Origin: a virus
Length of the DNA stretch: 59,650 nucleotides
Direction: 5' to 3' (one strand)
IMG/VR virus record: IMGVR_UViG_3300043431_000358
Location: 1-59,650 of that record
The number at the start of each line of letters is the position of its first letter. The first letter of the stretch is position 1. The notes below the pieces were generated by a model. The model was not told the DNA's origin. It searched no databases and saw only the letters and a list, made by a program, of their open reading frames with translations. Below are positions 16,224 to 23,649 of this stretch, in pieces. A program made the position numbers and the translations under genes.

Positions 16224-16838
16224 ATGCTGCACACCCAGGTGGCGCCGCGGTGGCGCGGCCGGCTGGTGGTGGTGGCGGCCACCGGGGCGGGTCTCACGCC
16301 AGAGGTTGCGGCCGCATGCGCCGGCGTGCCCACCATCGCTGTCTCAGACGCCTACCGACTCATGCCCGCGGCGGAGGTGCTCTACAGTTGCGACGCCCGC
16401 TGGTGGGACCACCACCGGCCCCAGTTCGCCGGAGAGAAGTGGAGCACCCACCAGGTGGGCCGCAACGACAAGCGCGGCGCGGCCGATCGGCACGGCCTTC
16501 ACCTTGTGCCGGGCGCGCCGGGCCAGGTGTTCCGCACCGATGGCACCATCGCCTACGGCTCCAACAGCGGGTTCCAGGCGATCGGCCTGGCAATCCTGTT
16601 CGGCGCGGCGCGCATCGTGCTGGTTGGGTTCAACCTCGGCGGCCCGCACTTCTTCGGCGCCCACCCGCGGCCGCTGGTCAACAGCAACTGCCGCCAGTTC
16701 CTACCGCACTTCCAGGCCGCGGCCAAGCGCATGCCGGCCGGCGTGGAGATCGTGAACGCCACGCCGCGCAGCGCGCTCGACTGCTGGCCCATGGTGCCGC
16801 TGGCTGCCGCGCTGGCGTGGCCGGCGGCGCCGGGTTGA
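16224..16838 (+). CDS. MptE/DUF115-like protein, right paralog of cargo block
   Basis: A 204-aa paralog of the protein at 7156-7815, with the same ordered motifs: 'LVVVAATGAGLT', 'IAVSDAYRLMPAAEVLYSCD', 'SNSGFQAIGLAILFGAARIV', 'VGFNLGG' and 'SALDCWPMVPL'. The first glycine loop has lost the GPS triplet of its partner. It lies between two head-tail connector genes, so it is an insertion within the connector set. Function is unknown; a nucleotide- or sugar-linked role is suggested by the MptE-like pattern and by the neighbouring glycosyltransferases. Confidence 0.72.
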   Translation: MLHTQVAPRWRGRLVVVAATGAGLTPEVAAACAGVPTIAVSDAYRLMPAAEVLYSCDARWWDHHRPQFAGEKWSTHQVGRNDKRGAADRHGLHLVPGAPGQVFRTDGTIAYGSNSGFQAIGLAILFGAARIVLVGFNLGGPHFFGAHPRPLVNSNCRQFLPHFQAAAKRMPAGVEIVNATPRSALDCWPMVPLAAALAWPAAPG

Positions 16839-16849
16839 ACTGCGTCACA

Positions 16850-17029
16850 ATGCCGGCCATGGACCCAGGCAAGAAGCGGCGGCAGTGCAACACCTGCGCG
16901 CAGGTGCGCAAGCGGCTGCCGAAGCCCATCCGGGAAGCCCTGGAACGTGTCGAGGAAAGGATGATCAGTGCGAGCGGGACAACTGCGCCACAGGCTGACC
17001 CTCCAGCGCCGCGCCGACACCAAAAGTAA
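16850..17029 (+). CDS. Small CxxC protein, unknown
   Basis: A possible 59-aa protein with one CNTC knuckle (about residues 13-16) followed by a basic helix 'VRKRLPKPIREALERVEERM'. The start could be ATG 16850 or ATG 16859. It ends 62 bp inside the next gene. It fills an otherwise 129-bp gap and its first 40 residues look protein-like, but no family is recognised. Confidence 0.45.
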   Translation: MPAMDPGKKRRQCNTCAQVRKRLPKPIREALERVEERMISASGTTAPQADPPAPRRHQK

Positions 17030-17336
17030 TTCGGGCGAGGTGCAGGTCGGCTACGAGTCGTTCGACACCGTCTGGGGCAACGTCAAGCCGCTGGTGGGGC
17101 GTGAGTTCTTCGCCGCGCAGCAGGTGCAGGCCGAGGTGACCACCGAGATCCTTATCCGCTGGCGGCCCGGCATCAACTCGACGTTGCGCGTCCGTCACCG
17201 ACCCAATGCCCGCGAGGGCGAGGACGACGCCTACGACATCCTGGCCGTGGCCGAGGACAACGTCAGTGGGATCCGCCAGCTTCGGCTGATGTGCGTGAAG
17301 CGTGATGCAGAGGGGTGGCGCCGTGGCCCAGATTGA
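16968..17336 (+). CDS. Head closure / head-tail joining protein
   Basis: A 122-aa protein of the SPP1 gp16 / phage head-tail joining family: the typical opening 'AGQLRHRLTLQRRADTKSNS', then 'WGNVKPLVGREFFAAQQVQA' and 'TEILIRWRPGI'. It would plug or extend the connector after packaging. The start is GTG with GGAAAGGATGA upstream, and the gene begins inside the previous small gene. Confidence 0.88.
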   Translation: MRAGQLRHRLTLQRRADTKSNSGEVQVGYESFDTVWGNVKPLVGREFFAAQQVQAEVTTEILIRWRPGINSTLRVRHRPNAREGEDDAYDILAVAEDNVSGIRQLRLMCVKRDAEGWRRGPD

Positions 17337-17526
17337 ACAACGTGTGGAACTGCGGGCGAACGACTTGGTGCGGATGAGCATCACGGTCAGAGTCGTTGGC
17401 CTCAAGTGGTGGTGGTTGCGCGCGCGCATCGGGATCGCCATCCTGCGGCTGGCCGCCATCGTTCTGCCAGGGCCCGTCAATGTGGCGATCGACACCGGGA
17501 ATGAGCGTCGTGGCAACAGCGATTGA
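17323..17526 (+). CDS. Small protein with hydrophobic segment
   Basis: A 67-aa protein starting at GTG with AGAGGGGTGG upstream (alternatives ATG 17305, GTG 17302). It has a basic N-terminal half and a hydrophobic stretch 'IGIAILRLAAIVLPGPVNVA' that could be membrane-associated. It overlaps both neighbours. The good ribosome-binding site supports translation. No function is assigned. Confidence 0.5.
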   Translation: MAQIEQRVELRANDLVRMSITVRVVGLKWWWLRARIGIAILRLAAIVLPGPVNVAIDTGNERRGNSD

Positions 17527-17965
17527 AGGCGTGGCCGCGCTGACGCGGCAACTCAAGGAACTTGGCGACCCGAAGGCCCAGGCCGCCACGCTTCGCGCCG
17601 CCGTGCGCACCCCCATGCGCGCGGTGATGGCCAAGGCCAAGGCGAACATCGCCAGCTTCAGCCCGGGTCAAACCGACATCCACCGCACGTACAAGGGCCG
17701 CATGGTCGGCGCCGGGTTCGCGGCCCGCAGCATCCGGATCAAGATCCAGCTTTCCCGGGACAAAGAGGCGGCGTTCGCGTTCCTGGGCGTGGCGCCGGAG
17801 GCGTTCTACGCGGTGCAATTCTTCGAGCTGGGGACGGCCCACATCGCCAAGCAGCCGTGGCTGGTGCCGGCGTTCGAATCCAGCCAGAACGCCATGGTGC
17901 AAGGCATCGCCACCGAGTTGCGCAAGCGCATCGAGCGCATCGCCAAGCAGCGGGGCGGCAAGTGA
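17501..17965 (+). CDS. HK97 gp10-like neck/tail protein
   Basis: A 154-aa protein of the HK97 gp10 family, a head-tail junction or tail terminator-related component. Signature parts are 'IEGVAALTRQLKELGDPKAQ' at the start, 'RTPMRAVMAKAKANI', 'AVQFFELGTAHIAKQPWLVPAFES' near the end, and a basic C-terminal helix. The ATG at 17501 is chosen over upstream in-frame starts because family homology begins there. Its stop overlaps the next start (GTGA). Confidence 0.9.
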   Translation: MSVVATAIEGVAALTRQLKELGDPKAQAATLRAAVRTPMRAVMAKAKANIASFSPGQTDIHRTYKGRMVGAGFAARSIRIKIQLSRDKEAAFAFLGVAPEAFYAVQFFELGTAHIAKQPWLVPAFESSQNAMVQGIATELRKRIERIAKQRGGK

Positions 17966-18372
17966 TCAACGAAGCCGTCTACCAGCACCTGATCGGCACG
18001 GCCGGCGTGGCCGCCATCGTGGGCACCCGGATCCACCCGCTCGTGATCCCCCAGCGCATTGCCGCATCGACGCAGCGGGTGCCGGCCGTCGTCTACTCAA
18101 TCAGCGGGGTGGACCGGGCGATTTCATACTGCGGCACGGACAGGCTGGTGCGCAGCACCTTGGGCATTGACTGCTATGCCGCCGAGTATGATGCGGCTCG
18201 TGCGCTGGCGACCGCGGTGCGCACGGCGCTGGTGGACTTTTCCGGGCCGATGGGCAGCGCCACCGTGGTCCCAGTGCGCACCTGCAACATCGAGACCGAG
18301 TTCGACTTGTTGGACATCGAGCCCGGCCTGTATCGCGTATCCCAGCAGTGGACTATCTGGCACGAGGAGTGA
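17962..18372 (+). CDS. Tail completion protein, DUF3168-like
   Basis: A 136-aa protein beginning 'INEAVYQHLIGTAGVAAIVG' and 'RIHPLVIPQRIAASTQRVPA', the DUF3168 pattern (tail terminator/completion protein, SPP1 gp17-like). 'SISGVDRAISYCGTDRLVRS' is the conserved central strand. It presumably caps the tail tube and joins it to the head. The start is GTG, overlapping the gp10-like stop. Confidence 0.88.
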   Translation: MINEAVYQHLIGTAGVAAIVGTRIHPLVIPQRIAASTQRVPAVVYSISGVDRAISYCGTDRLVRSTLGIDCYAAEYDAARALATAVRTALVDFSGPMGSATVVPVRTCNIETEFDLLDIEPGLYRVSQQWTIWHEE

Positions 18373-18378
18373 CCGATC

Positions 18379-18807
18379 ATGGCGAGCGAAGACACCTTCA
18401 TCGGCAACGATTTTGTTGTCCAGATCGAGAGCCTCACCAGCTCCGGCAACTTCCAGGACATCTGCGCGGCCGTGGACTTCGGCAGCGTCGGCGAGGAGAA
18501 GCCTTTGGTGGACGTGACGGGCTACTGCGACACCGCCCGGACCTACCGCAACGGCCTGGCCGACGGGGTGGAAATCCCGCTCCAGTGCAACTTCATCCCA
18601 GGCGACACCACGCTGGAGAGCATGTATGACAGCTACCAGTCCGACACGGTGCGCAACTTCCGCATCTCGTACAAGGATGGGTCGCCGACCAACTACTTCC
18701 AGTTCGCGGCCACGATCCGGGCCTGGAACATCACCGGCCCAATCGGCGAGAAGTCGGTGATGCAGTTCACCCTCAAGATCTCCGGCGCCGTCACCTGGAA
18801 CCGCTGA
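18379..18807 (+). CDS. Major tail tube protein
   Basis: A 142-aa beta-rich tube protein. 'ASEDTFIGNDFVVQIESLTS' opens the family, 'VDFGSVGEEKPLVDVTGYCD' and 'GDTTLESMYDSYQSDTVRNF' are central, and 'MQFTLKISGAVTW' closes the beta-sandwich. It has its own GAGGAGTGA ribosome-binding site, fitting a highly expressed protein. It is followed directly by the frameshift chaperone pair, as in lambda-like tails. Confidence 0.9.
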   Translation: MASEDTFIGNDFVVQIESLTSSGNFQDICAAVDFGSVGEEKPLVDVTGYCDTARTYRNGLADGVEIPLQCNFIPGDTTLESMYDSYQSDTVRNFRISYKDGSPTNYFQFAATIRAWNITGPIGEKSVMQFTLKISGAVTWNR

Positions 18808-19106
18808 TGAACATGCGCTCGCGCCTGCTGGCGCTCACCGTCCGCCGCATCACCGACATCAGCATCGAGGGCGAAGTGTTCCGCGTCCGCGAGCCCACGG
18901 CCGGCGACGTGCAGGCCTTCGTGAAACAACGTGAAGCGGATGCGCGCTGCGCCATGGCCAGCCTGATGGCCGCGTGCATGGTGGACGAGGACGGAGAACC
19001 GTTCCTGACGGCCGAGGATGCGCTGGCCATCGCGGATGTGCCGCGGCTGGCCACCCCCATCGTGGATGCCCTCACCAACGCGATGGGCGCCCAAAAAAAA
19101 GGCTGA
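18807..19106 (+). CDS. Tail assembly chaperone, G-like (unshifted)
   Basis: A 99-aa lambda G-like chaperone that coats the tape measure during tail assembly. 'ITDISIEGEVFRVREPTAGD' is the usual start region. It ends in GAQKKG just after a run of eight A, where a fraction of ribosomes shift to -1 to make the longer G-T product. The start overlaps the tube gene stop (TGATG). Confidence 0.88.
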   Translation: MNMRSRLLALTVRRITDISIEGEVFRVREPTAGDVQAFVKQREADARCAMASLMAACMVDEDGEPFLTAEDALAIADVPRLATPIVDALTNAMGAQKKG

Positions 19107-19432
19107 GCCCAGCCGAGTTGTTCGACCACCGCCTGGCCGCGCTGCTGGGCCGCACGGTGGGGGAGATGAGGGCCACGCTGCCGTGGGATGAGTACTGCAG
19201 CTGGCTGGCATACTGGCAGGTGGAGCCCTGGGGCCCGTGGAGGGACAACGTGCACGCCGCCATCATCGCCCGCGAGGTGACTCGCGCAAACGCACGGCTA
19301 CGCCGCGGCGCCAAGCTGGAGCTGGCCGGCTACATGGTCATCGACCCCGAGGAGCGCCAGCGCGCTGCCAACGAACGCGTGGTCAGCATGCTGCAGGCTA
19401 TGGCCGTGATGGGAGAGCGCCGTGGCAACTGA
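18807..19432 (+). CDS. Tail assembly chaperone GT fusion by -1 frameshift
   Basis: This is the longer product made when ribosomes slip back one base on the A-run at 19093-19100. The frame-0 codons CAA AAA AAA GGC TGA are replaced by a read-through AGG CTG AGC. About 98 residues of the G part are followed by about 110 residues ('RLSPAELFDHRLAALLGRTV', 'MRATLPWDEYCSWLAYW'). The 'WDEYCSWLAYWQVEPWG' segment is characteristic of T-type tail chaperone domains. The ratio of G to GT sets tail assembly in lambda; here it is inferred by analogy. Confidence 0.88.
19091..19103 (+). promoter_or_regulatory. Programmed -1 frameshift site
   Basis: The sequence CCAAAAAAAAGGC contains the slippery heptamer A AAA AAA in the G reading frame, immediately before a TGA two codons later. 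The downstream frame remains open to 19432. This is the standard geometry of the lambda-like G/GT shift. Confidence 0.88.
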
Positions 19433-21590
19433 CCTCGCAAAGCTCGTAGTCCGGCTGGAGGCGCAGACCGCCCAGTACATGGCTGGCATGCAGGCCGCAG
19501 AGCAGCGCCTGGCAAAGTTCAACAAGCAGGCCGTGGGGTTCGCCGCAGGCGTCGGGGCATCGATTGGGCAGGCCCTGACAGGGTTGGCCAGCCGCTTCGT
19601 TGACATGGGCAAGGCCGCCATCGACAACGCCGACAACCTGAACAAGCTGTCGCAGGCAACCGGGGTGAGCGTCGAGGCGCTGTCGCAACTGCAGTTCGCG
19701 GCGGACCTGTCCGGGCTGTCCACAGAGGAACTGGCGGCATCGCTGTCGAAGCTGGCGCGCGCTGGTACAGAAGCGGCCGCGGGGTCCCGCGCGCAGGTGG
19801 ACGCTTTCGAGCGCCTGGGCGTGTCGGTCAAGAACACGGACGGCAGCCTCAAGAGCACCGAGGAGTTGCTGCTGGACGTGGCGCAGGCCTTCTCGCAGCT
19901 GGAGGACGGCCTGGCCAAGAACGCGCTGGCCCAGGACCTGTTCGGCAAGAGCGGCGCCAAGATGATCCCGTTCCTGAACGCCGGCCGCGAGGGCATCGCG
20001 GCGCTGCGCAAGGAAGCGGACGCGCTGGGCCTGACCATCACCAGCAGCACGGCCCAGTCGGCCGAGCGGTTCAACGACGCGCTGAGCACCGTCTCTGCAG
20101 CGGCCGGGGGCCTGGTGAACAAGTTCGTTCAGGAAGCGCTGCCGGTGTTCGAGAAGATCGCGCAGCGCTTCGTTGACGCGGCGCGTGACGGTGGCGCGCT
20201 GAGCGTGGCCGTGGACGTCCTGTCGGTTGCCTTCAAAGGTCTTTTCACGGCGGGCGTGGTGGTCGTGAGCATCTTCCAGCAGATTGGCCTGTACATCAAC
20301 GGGCTGCTGACCGCGCTGGCGCTGCTGGCTACTGGGAGCGTGAAAGAGGCGGCGGATGTCCTCAAGGACCGCTTCAGCCAGATGCGCCAGAACATCGTCA
20401 AGGACACCGAGACCATCGTGGCCGTATGGCAGGACGCGGCGCCCAAGTTGAAGACCGCGGCCAAGGCGTCCGGGGACGCGCTGCAGGTCATCGACCAGGA
20501 AGCGCGCAAGGCGTCCGATGGCGCGCTCAAGTCCATCACCGCGCTGGCCGACGGATTGCGCCAGCAGGTGGCCACCTTCGGGATGGGTGAAAAGGCAACC
20601 ATCGAATACCGGATCGCGCAGGGCGACCTGGCTGAGCAGTTCGCGAAAGCCGGCGCAGCTGGCAATGCCATGCGCCAGAGAATCGTCGGGCTTACCGAGA
20701 TCCTGGCCGCCCTGGAAAAGCGCACCCAGGCTGCGAAGAAGGCTGAGGAGGAAGCCAATGCAGTGCGGCAGGAGGGCCTCGCGGTGTTCGAGTCCACCCG
20801 CAACCCGGCTGAGCAATACATAGCCACCATCGACCGGCTGGGCAGCCTACTGCAGGCCGGTGCGATCGACTTCCAAACCTACCAGCGCGCGATCGATCAG
20901 GCCCAGGATGCGTTCGACCGGCAGAACGTCGCTCTCCAGCAAGGTATCCGCGTGTTCGAGGAGACGCGCACGCCGGCCGAGGAGTACGAGGCGCGACTCC
21001 AGAAGCTGCAAGAGCTGCTGGCGCAGAACGCCATCAACCAGGACACGTTCAACAGGGCCACGGCCCAGGCCAAGGATGCGTTCGACACGGCCGTGAAGGG
21101 TAGCCAGAAGGGCGCTCAAGAGCTGCAGGGGTTCTTGACCCAGGCACTGACCGGCGGATTCGAGGACGGGGCCCGCGGCATCCTGCGCGGCTTCATCCAG
21201 CTCCTGCTGCAGATGCAGGCCCAGGCGCTGGCCGCCAAGATCACGCAGTCGATCTTCGGCGCTGCAGGTGGTGCTGGCGGCGGCGCAGGTGCGGCCGGCG
21301 CGCTGGTCAGCCTGTTCGGAGGCACGCGCTCTACCGGTGGCGATGCCAGCGCAGGCAAGGAGTACATCGTAGGGGAGCGCGGGCCGGAGCGGTTCGTGCC
21401 CGATGTCAACGGCCGGATAATGAGCAACGACAGCCTTGCGCCGCAGATCACGGTGAACCCCCAGATCATCAACGTGCGGGACCCCAACGAGATCCCCAAC
21501 GCAATCCAGAGCGGCGCGGGCGAGGCGGCCATCATCAACATCATCGGCCGCAACCCCGGGGTGATCAAGCAGCTACTGCAAGGCGGGTGA
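19422..21590 (+). CDS. Tape measure protein
   Basis: A 722-aa, mostly helical protein that sets tail length; by the usual rule of about 0.15 nm per residue it predicts a tail near 110 nm. The N-terminal half has the tape-measure core 'SQATGVSVEALSQLQFAADL' and 'LFGKSGAKMIPFLNAGREGI'. A hydrophobic block follows near residues 265-305 ('LFTAGVVVVSIFQQIGLYIN'), typical of the membrane-active part. Two imperfect internal repeats, 'VFESTRNPAEQY' and 'VFEETRTPAEEY', lie about 60 residues apart. The end carries 'EYIVGERGPERFVPDVNGRI'. The start is GTG with GGGAG upstream, overlapping GT. Confidence 0.95.
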   Translation: MATDLAKLVVRLEAQTAQYMAGMQAAEQRLAKFNKQAVGFAAGVGASIGQALTGLASRFVDMGKAAIDNADNLNKLSQATGVSVEALSQLQFAADLSGLSTEELAASLSKLARAGTEAAAGSRAQVDAFERLGVSVKNTDGSLKSTEELLLDVAQAFSQLEDGLAKNALAQDLFGKSGAKMIPFLNAGREGIAALRKEADALGLTITSSTAQSAERFNDALSTVSAAAGGLVNKFVQEALPVFEKIAQRFVDAARDGGALSVAVDVLSVAFKGLFTAGVVVVSIFQQIGLYINGLLTALALLATGSVKEAADVLKDRFSQMRQNIVKDTETIVAVWQDAAPKLKTAAKASGDALQVIDQEARKASDGALKSITALADGLRQQVATFGMGEKATIEYRIAQGDLAEQFAKAGAAGNAMRQRIVGLTEILAALEKRTQAAKKAEEEANAVRQEGLAVFESTRNPAEQYIATIDRLGSLLQAGAIDFQTYQRAIDQAQDAFDRQNVALQQGIRVFEETRTPAEEYEARLQKLQELLAQNAINQDTFNRATAQAKDAFDTAVKGSQKGAQELQGFLTQALTGGFEDGARGILRGFIQLLLQMQAQALAAKITQSIFGAAGGAGGGAGAAGALVSLFGGTRSTGGDASAGKEYIVGERGPERFVPDVNGRIMSNDSLAPQITVNPQIINVRDPNEIPNAIQSGAGEAAIINIIGRNPGVIKQLLQGG

Positions 21591-21591
21591 C

Positions 21592-22644
21592 ATGGCGTAT
21601 GCGACCGGCACGGCCGAAGATTTCATCGACTTCCTGAGGATGCTGCGCGACTACGCCAGCGGCGCCATCGAGCCTGGCGGGTCGCCCACCAGCGGGCTCA
21701 CGGGCGGGATCCCGGTGCCAGCGGCCGACCAGTGGACCGTGCTGGCCAACGGCGCCGGCATGCCAGCACTGCCCAGCACTGGCTTTGCCACGGACGGCGA
21801 GGTCTACCTGCAGGGCCCAGGCAGTGACCCGGCGGACCAGATCATCGTCGGTCTGAAGACCTACCGATCGGTCGGCGCCAACATCTTCGGATGGGACCTG
21901 CGCGGCTTCACGGCGTTCAACAGCGCGCTGACATTTGACACTCTGCCAGGCGTGTCTCCCGCGGTCTACGCGGCGTTCGACGACGCGGCATTCGACTGCT
22001 GGTTCTGGGTGGACCGCCGGCGCATCATGGCGCTGGCCCGCGTGGGCACCACCGACATCCTGGTGCACCTCGGGTTCATCCAGCAGTTCGGCACGCGCAA
22101 CCAGTACCCCTACCCGCTGCTCATCGGCGGCAGCCAGGACCGAAACACCGCGAGCTTCCAAACCAACAACTTCGGCCAGAGCAGCCTGCCTGATCCGTGC
22201 AATAACGGTGCGCAGTTGCGGTGGGTGGATGGGTCTTGGCAGGAGTACCGAAACTACAGCAGCAACGACTCCACGCGCAGCCAGGCACGCATAGCAACTG
22301 GTAACGTGGTGTGGCCGCACCGAAATTCTTCGACCAATGCTGATGGCGTGGATTCTTCGACGGCAGAGGGCAACGAGGACGCGCTATTCGAGTCTTTCTC
22401 CGTGGGTAGCTCGGTGGCCATCAGCAGCGCCGAGATAGGCGAGTACGCGCTGTTCCCATCGATCCTCACAAACAGCACGCAGCTGGTCGGCAGGATAGAC
22501 GGTCTATACACCGTCTTCGGTTTGGGTTTGGTGAGCGGCGACACCATCACCGACAACAGCGAATCCCCGGCAGTCACATACGACGTTTTCGCCAACACGT
22601 GGCGCACCGAACCCGTGGATTTCATTGCCATTAGAAGGAGCTGA
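21592..22644 (+). CDS. Tail-associated structural protein A
   Basis: A 350-aa soluble, beta-rich protein directly after the tape measure gene. It opens 'TAEDFIDFLRMLRDYASGAI' and contains 'YLQGPGSDPADQIIVGLKTY' and 'CWFWVDRRRIMALARVGTTD'. The next gene product shares this layout (opening helix with FDDLL, later a Cys followed by a beta strand and 'FGNIHKFG'/'GFIQQFG'), so the two appear paralogous. Probably part of the distal tail; exact role unknown. Confidence 0.65.
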   Translation: MAYATGTAEDFIDFLRMLRDYASGAIEPGGSPTSGLTGGIPVPAADQWTVLANGAGMPALPSTGFATDGEVYLQGPGSDPADQIIVGLKTYRSVGANIFGWDLRGFTAFNSALTFDTLPGVSPAVYAAFDDAAFDCWFWVDRRRIMALARVGTTDILVHLGFIQQFGTRNQYPYPLLIGGSQDRNTASFQTNNFGQSSLPDPCNNGAQLRWVDGSWQEYRNYSSNDSTRSQARIATGNVVWPHRNSSTNADGVDSSTAEGNEDALFESFSVGSSVAISSAEIGEYALFPSILTNSTQLVGRIDGLYTVFGLGLVSGDTITDNSESPAVTYDVFANTWRTEPVDFIAIRRS

Positions 22645-22647
22645 ACC

Positions 22648-23649
22648 GTGCCTATAGAACGCCTCACCAACGTGGCCGACTTCGACGACTTGCTTGGCGA
22701 GATCCGGACCTTTCTGAATGCCACTGGGGATTGGACGATCCACCGCGATCTGGACACGCCCGACGAGGGTTCCTCGGCTGGAGGACGCATTCTTGTGGTT
22801 AGTAACGGTGATGTGCTGGCCGGACTTAGGTCCACCACGACGGGACCTGGCGGCGGGCGACTCTACCTGTTCGACGGCATCCCGCCATATACCGGTACGC
22901 CTAACCTGGATGCGCTTCCAAACAACTCCGGCGTGGTGATGTCAGGATCCGATTACACCAGCGGAACGACGCCACCCGCCAAGGCGTTCACAACGACGTT
23001 CGCCGGCCCGTTCCCCACCGCATACCTACTCAGCGACGACCCAAGCACATACTGCCACATTGTCATCGAGGTGACTGCCGGAAAGTACCGCCACATCCTG
23101 TTTGGCAACATCCATAAGTTTGGCTCATGGACGGGTGGCGGCTACTACGCCAGTCACCGGTGGACCACAGGTGCCATCGTCGACGCCCCGAACGGTAACA
23201 CCCATACCGTGCCATTCGACGGTTCGTCAAATGCCGCCACTGGTGGTCAGTGGACGTTGCATTACGAGGGTAGCGGCTTCGCGTGGGTAGCCCCACTGCA
23301 AACCACTTTCAATGGTGTCAGTCGGAGCCTCGTGCGAGGATCTGTGCGCGGTGGGTTCGGCACTCTCTTTCGGTCGATCCAGGAATCAGCGTTCTCTGGC
23401 CTGGTGGCACTCAACCCGGTCACGGTGTGGCCGGTCAACACTACAGACACACCAGTGACGACACGATGCGCCGGCCGAGTGCCAGACGTGGCAGAGATAA
23501 ACCTGGGGAACTTTTCTCCAGGAGATAGCTACTTCATCGGCGCCGATGAGTGGATCGTGTTCCCGGTAGCTACCAAGGGCCTTCCGTCGGCGCGGCTTGG
23601 CGTGGAGAACAGCGGGTACTTCGGCCTGGCCTACCTGGTGCGTCCGTGA
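22648..23649 (+). CDS. Tail-associated structural protein B
   Basis: A 333-aa protein with GTG start and a strong GAAGGAG site 8 bp upstream. Gly/Thr/Ser-rich, beta-type; 'DFDDLLGEIRTFLNATGDWT' and 'CHIVIEVTAGKYRHILFGNI' align by eye with the preceding protein. It ends where the next gene starts (GTGA). Likely a distal tail or tip component, by location. Confidence 0.65.
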   Translation: MPIERLTNVADFDDLLGEIRTFLNATGDWTIHRDLDTPDEGSSAGGRILVVSNGDVLAGLRSTTTGPGGGRLYLFDGIPPYTGTPNLDALPNNSGVVMSGSDYTSGTTPPAKAFTTTFAGPFPTAYLLSDDPSTYCHIVIEVTAGKYRHILFGNIHKFGSWTGGGYYASHRWTTGAIVDAPNGNTHTVPFDGSSNAATGGQWTLHYEGSGFAWVAPLQTTFNGVSRSLVRGSVRGGFGTLFRSIQESAFSGLVALNPVTVWPVNTTDTPVTTRCAGRVPDVAEINLGNFSPGDSYFIGADEWIVFPVATKGLPSARLGVENSGYFGLAYLVRP

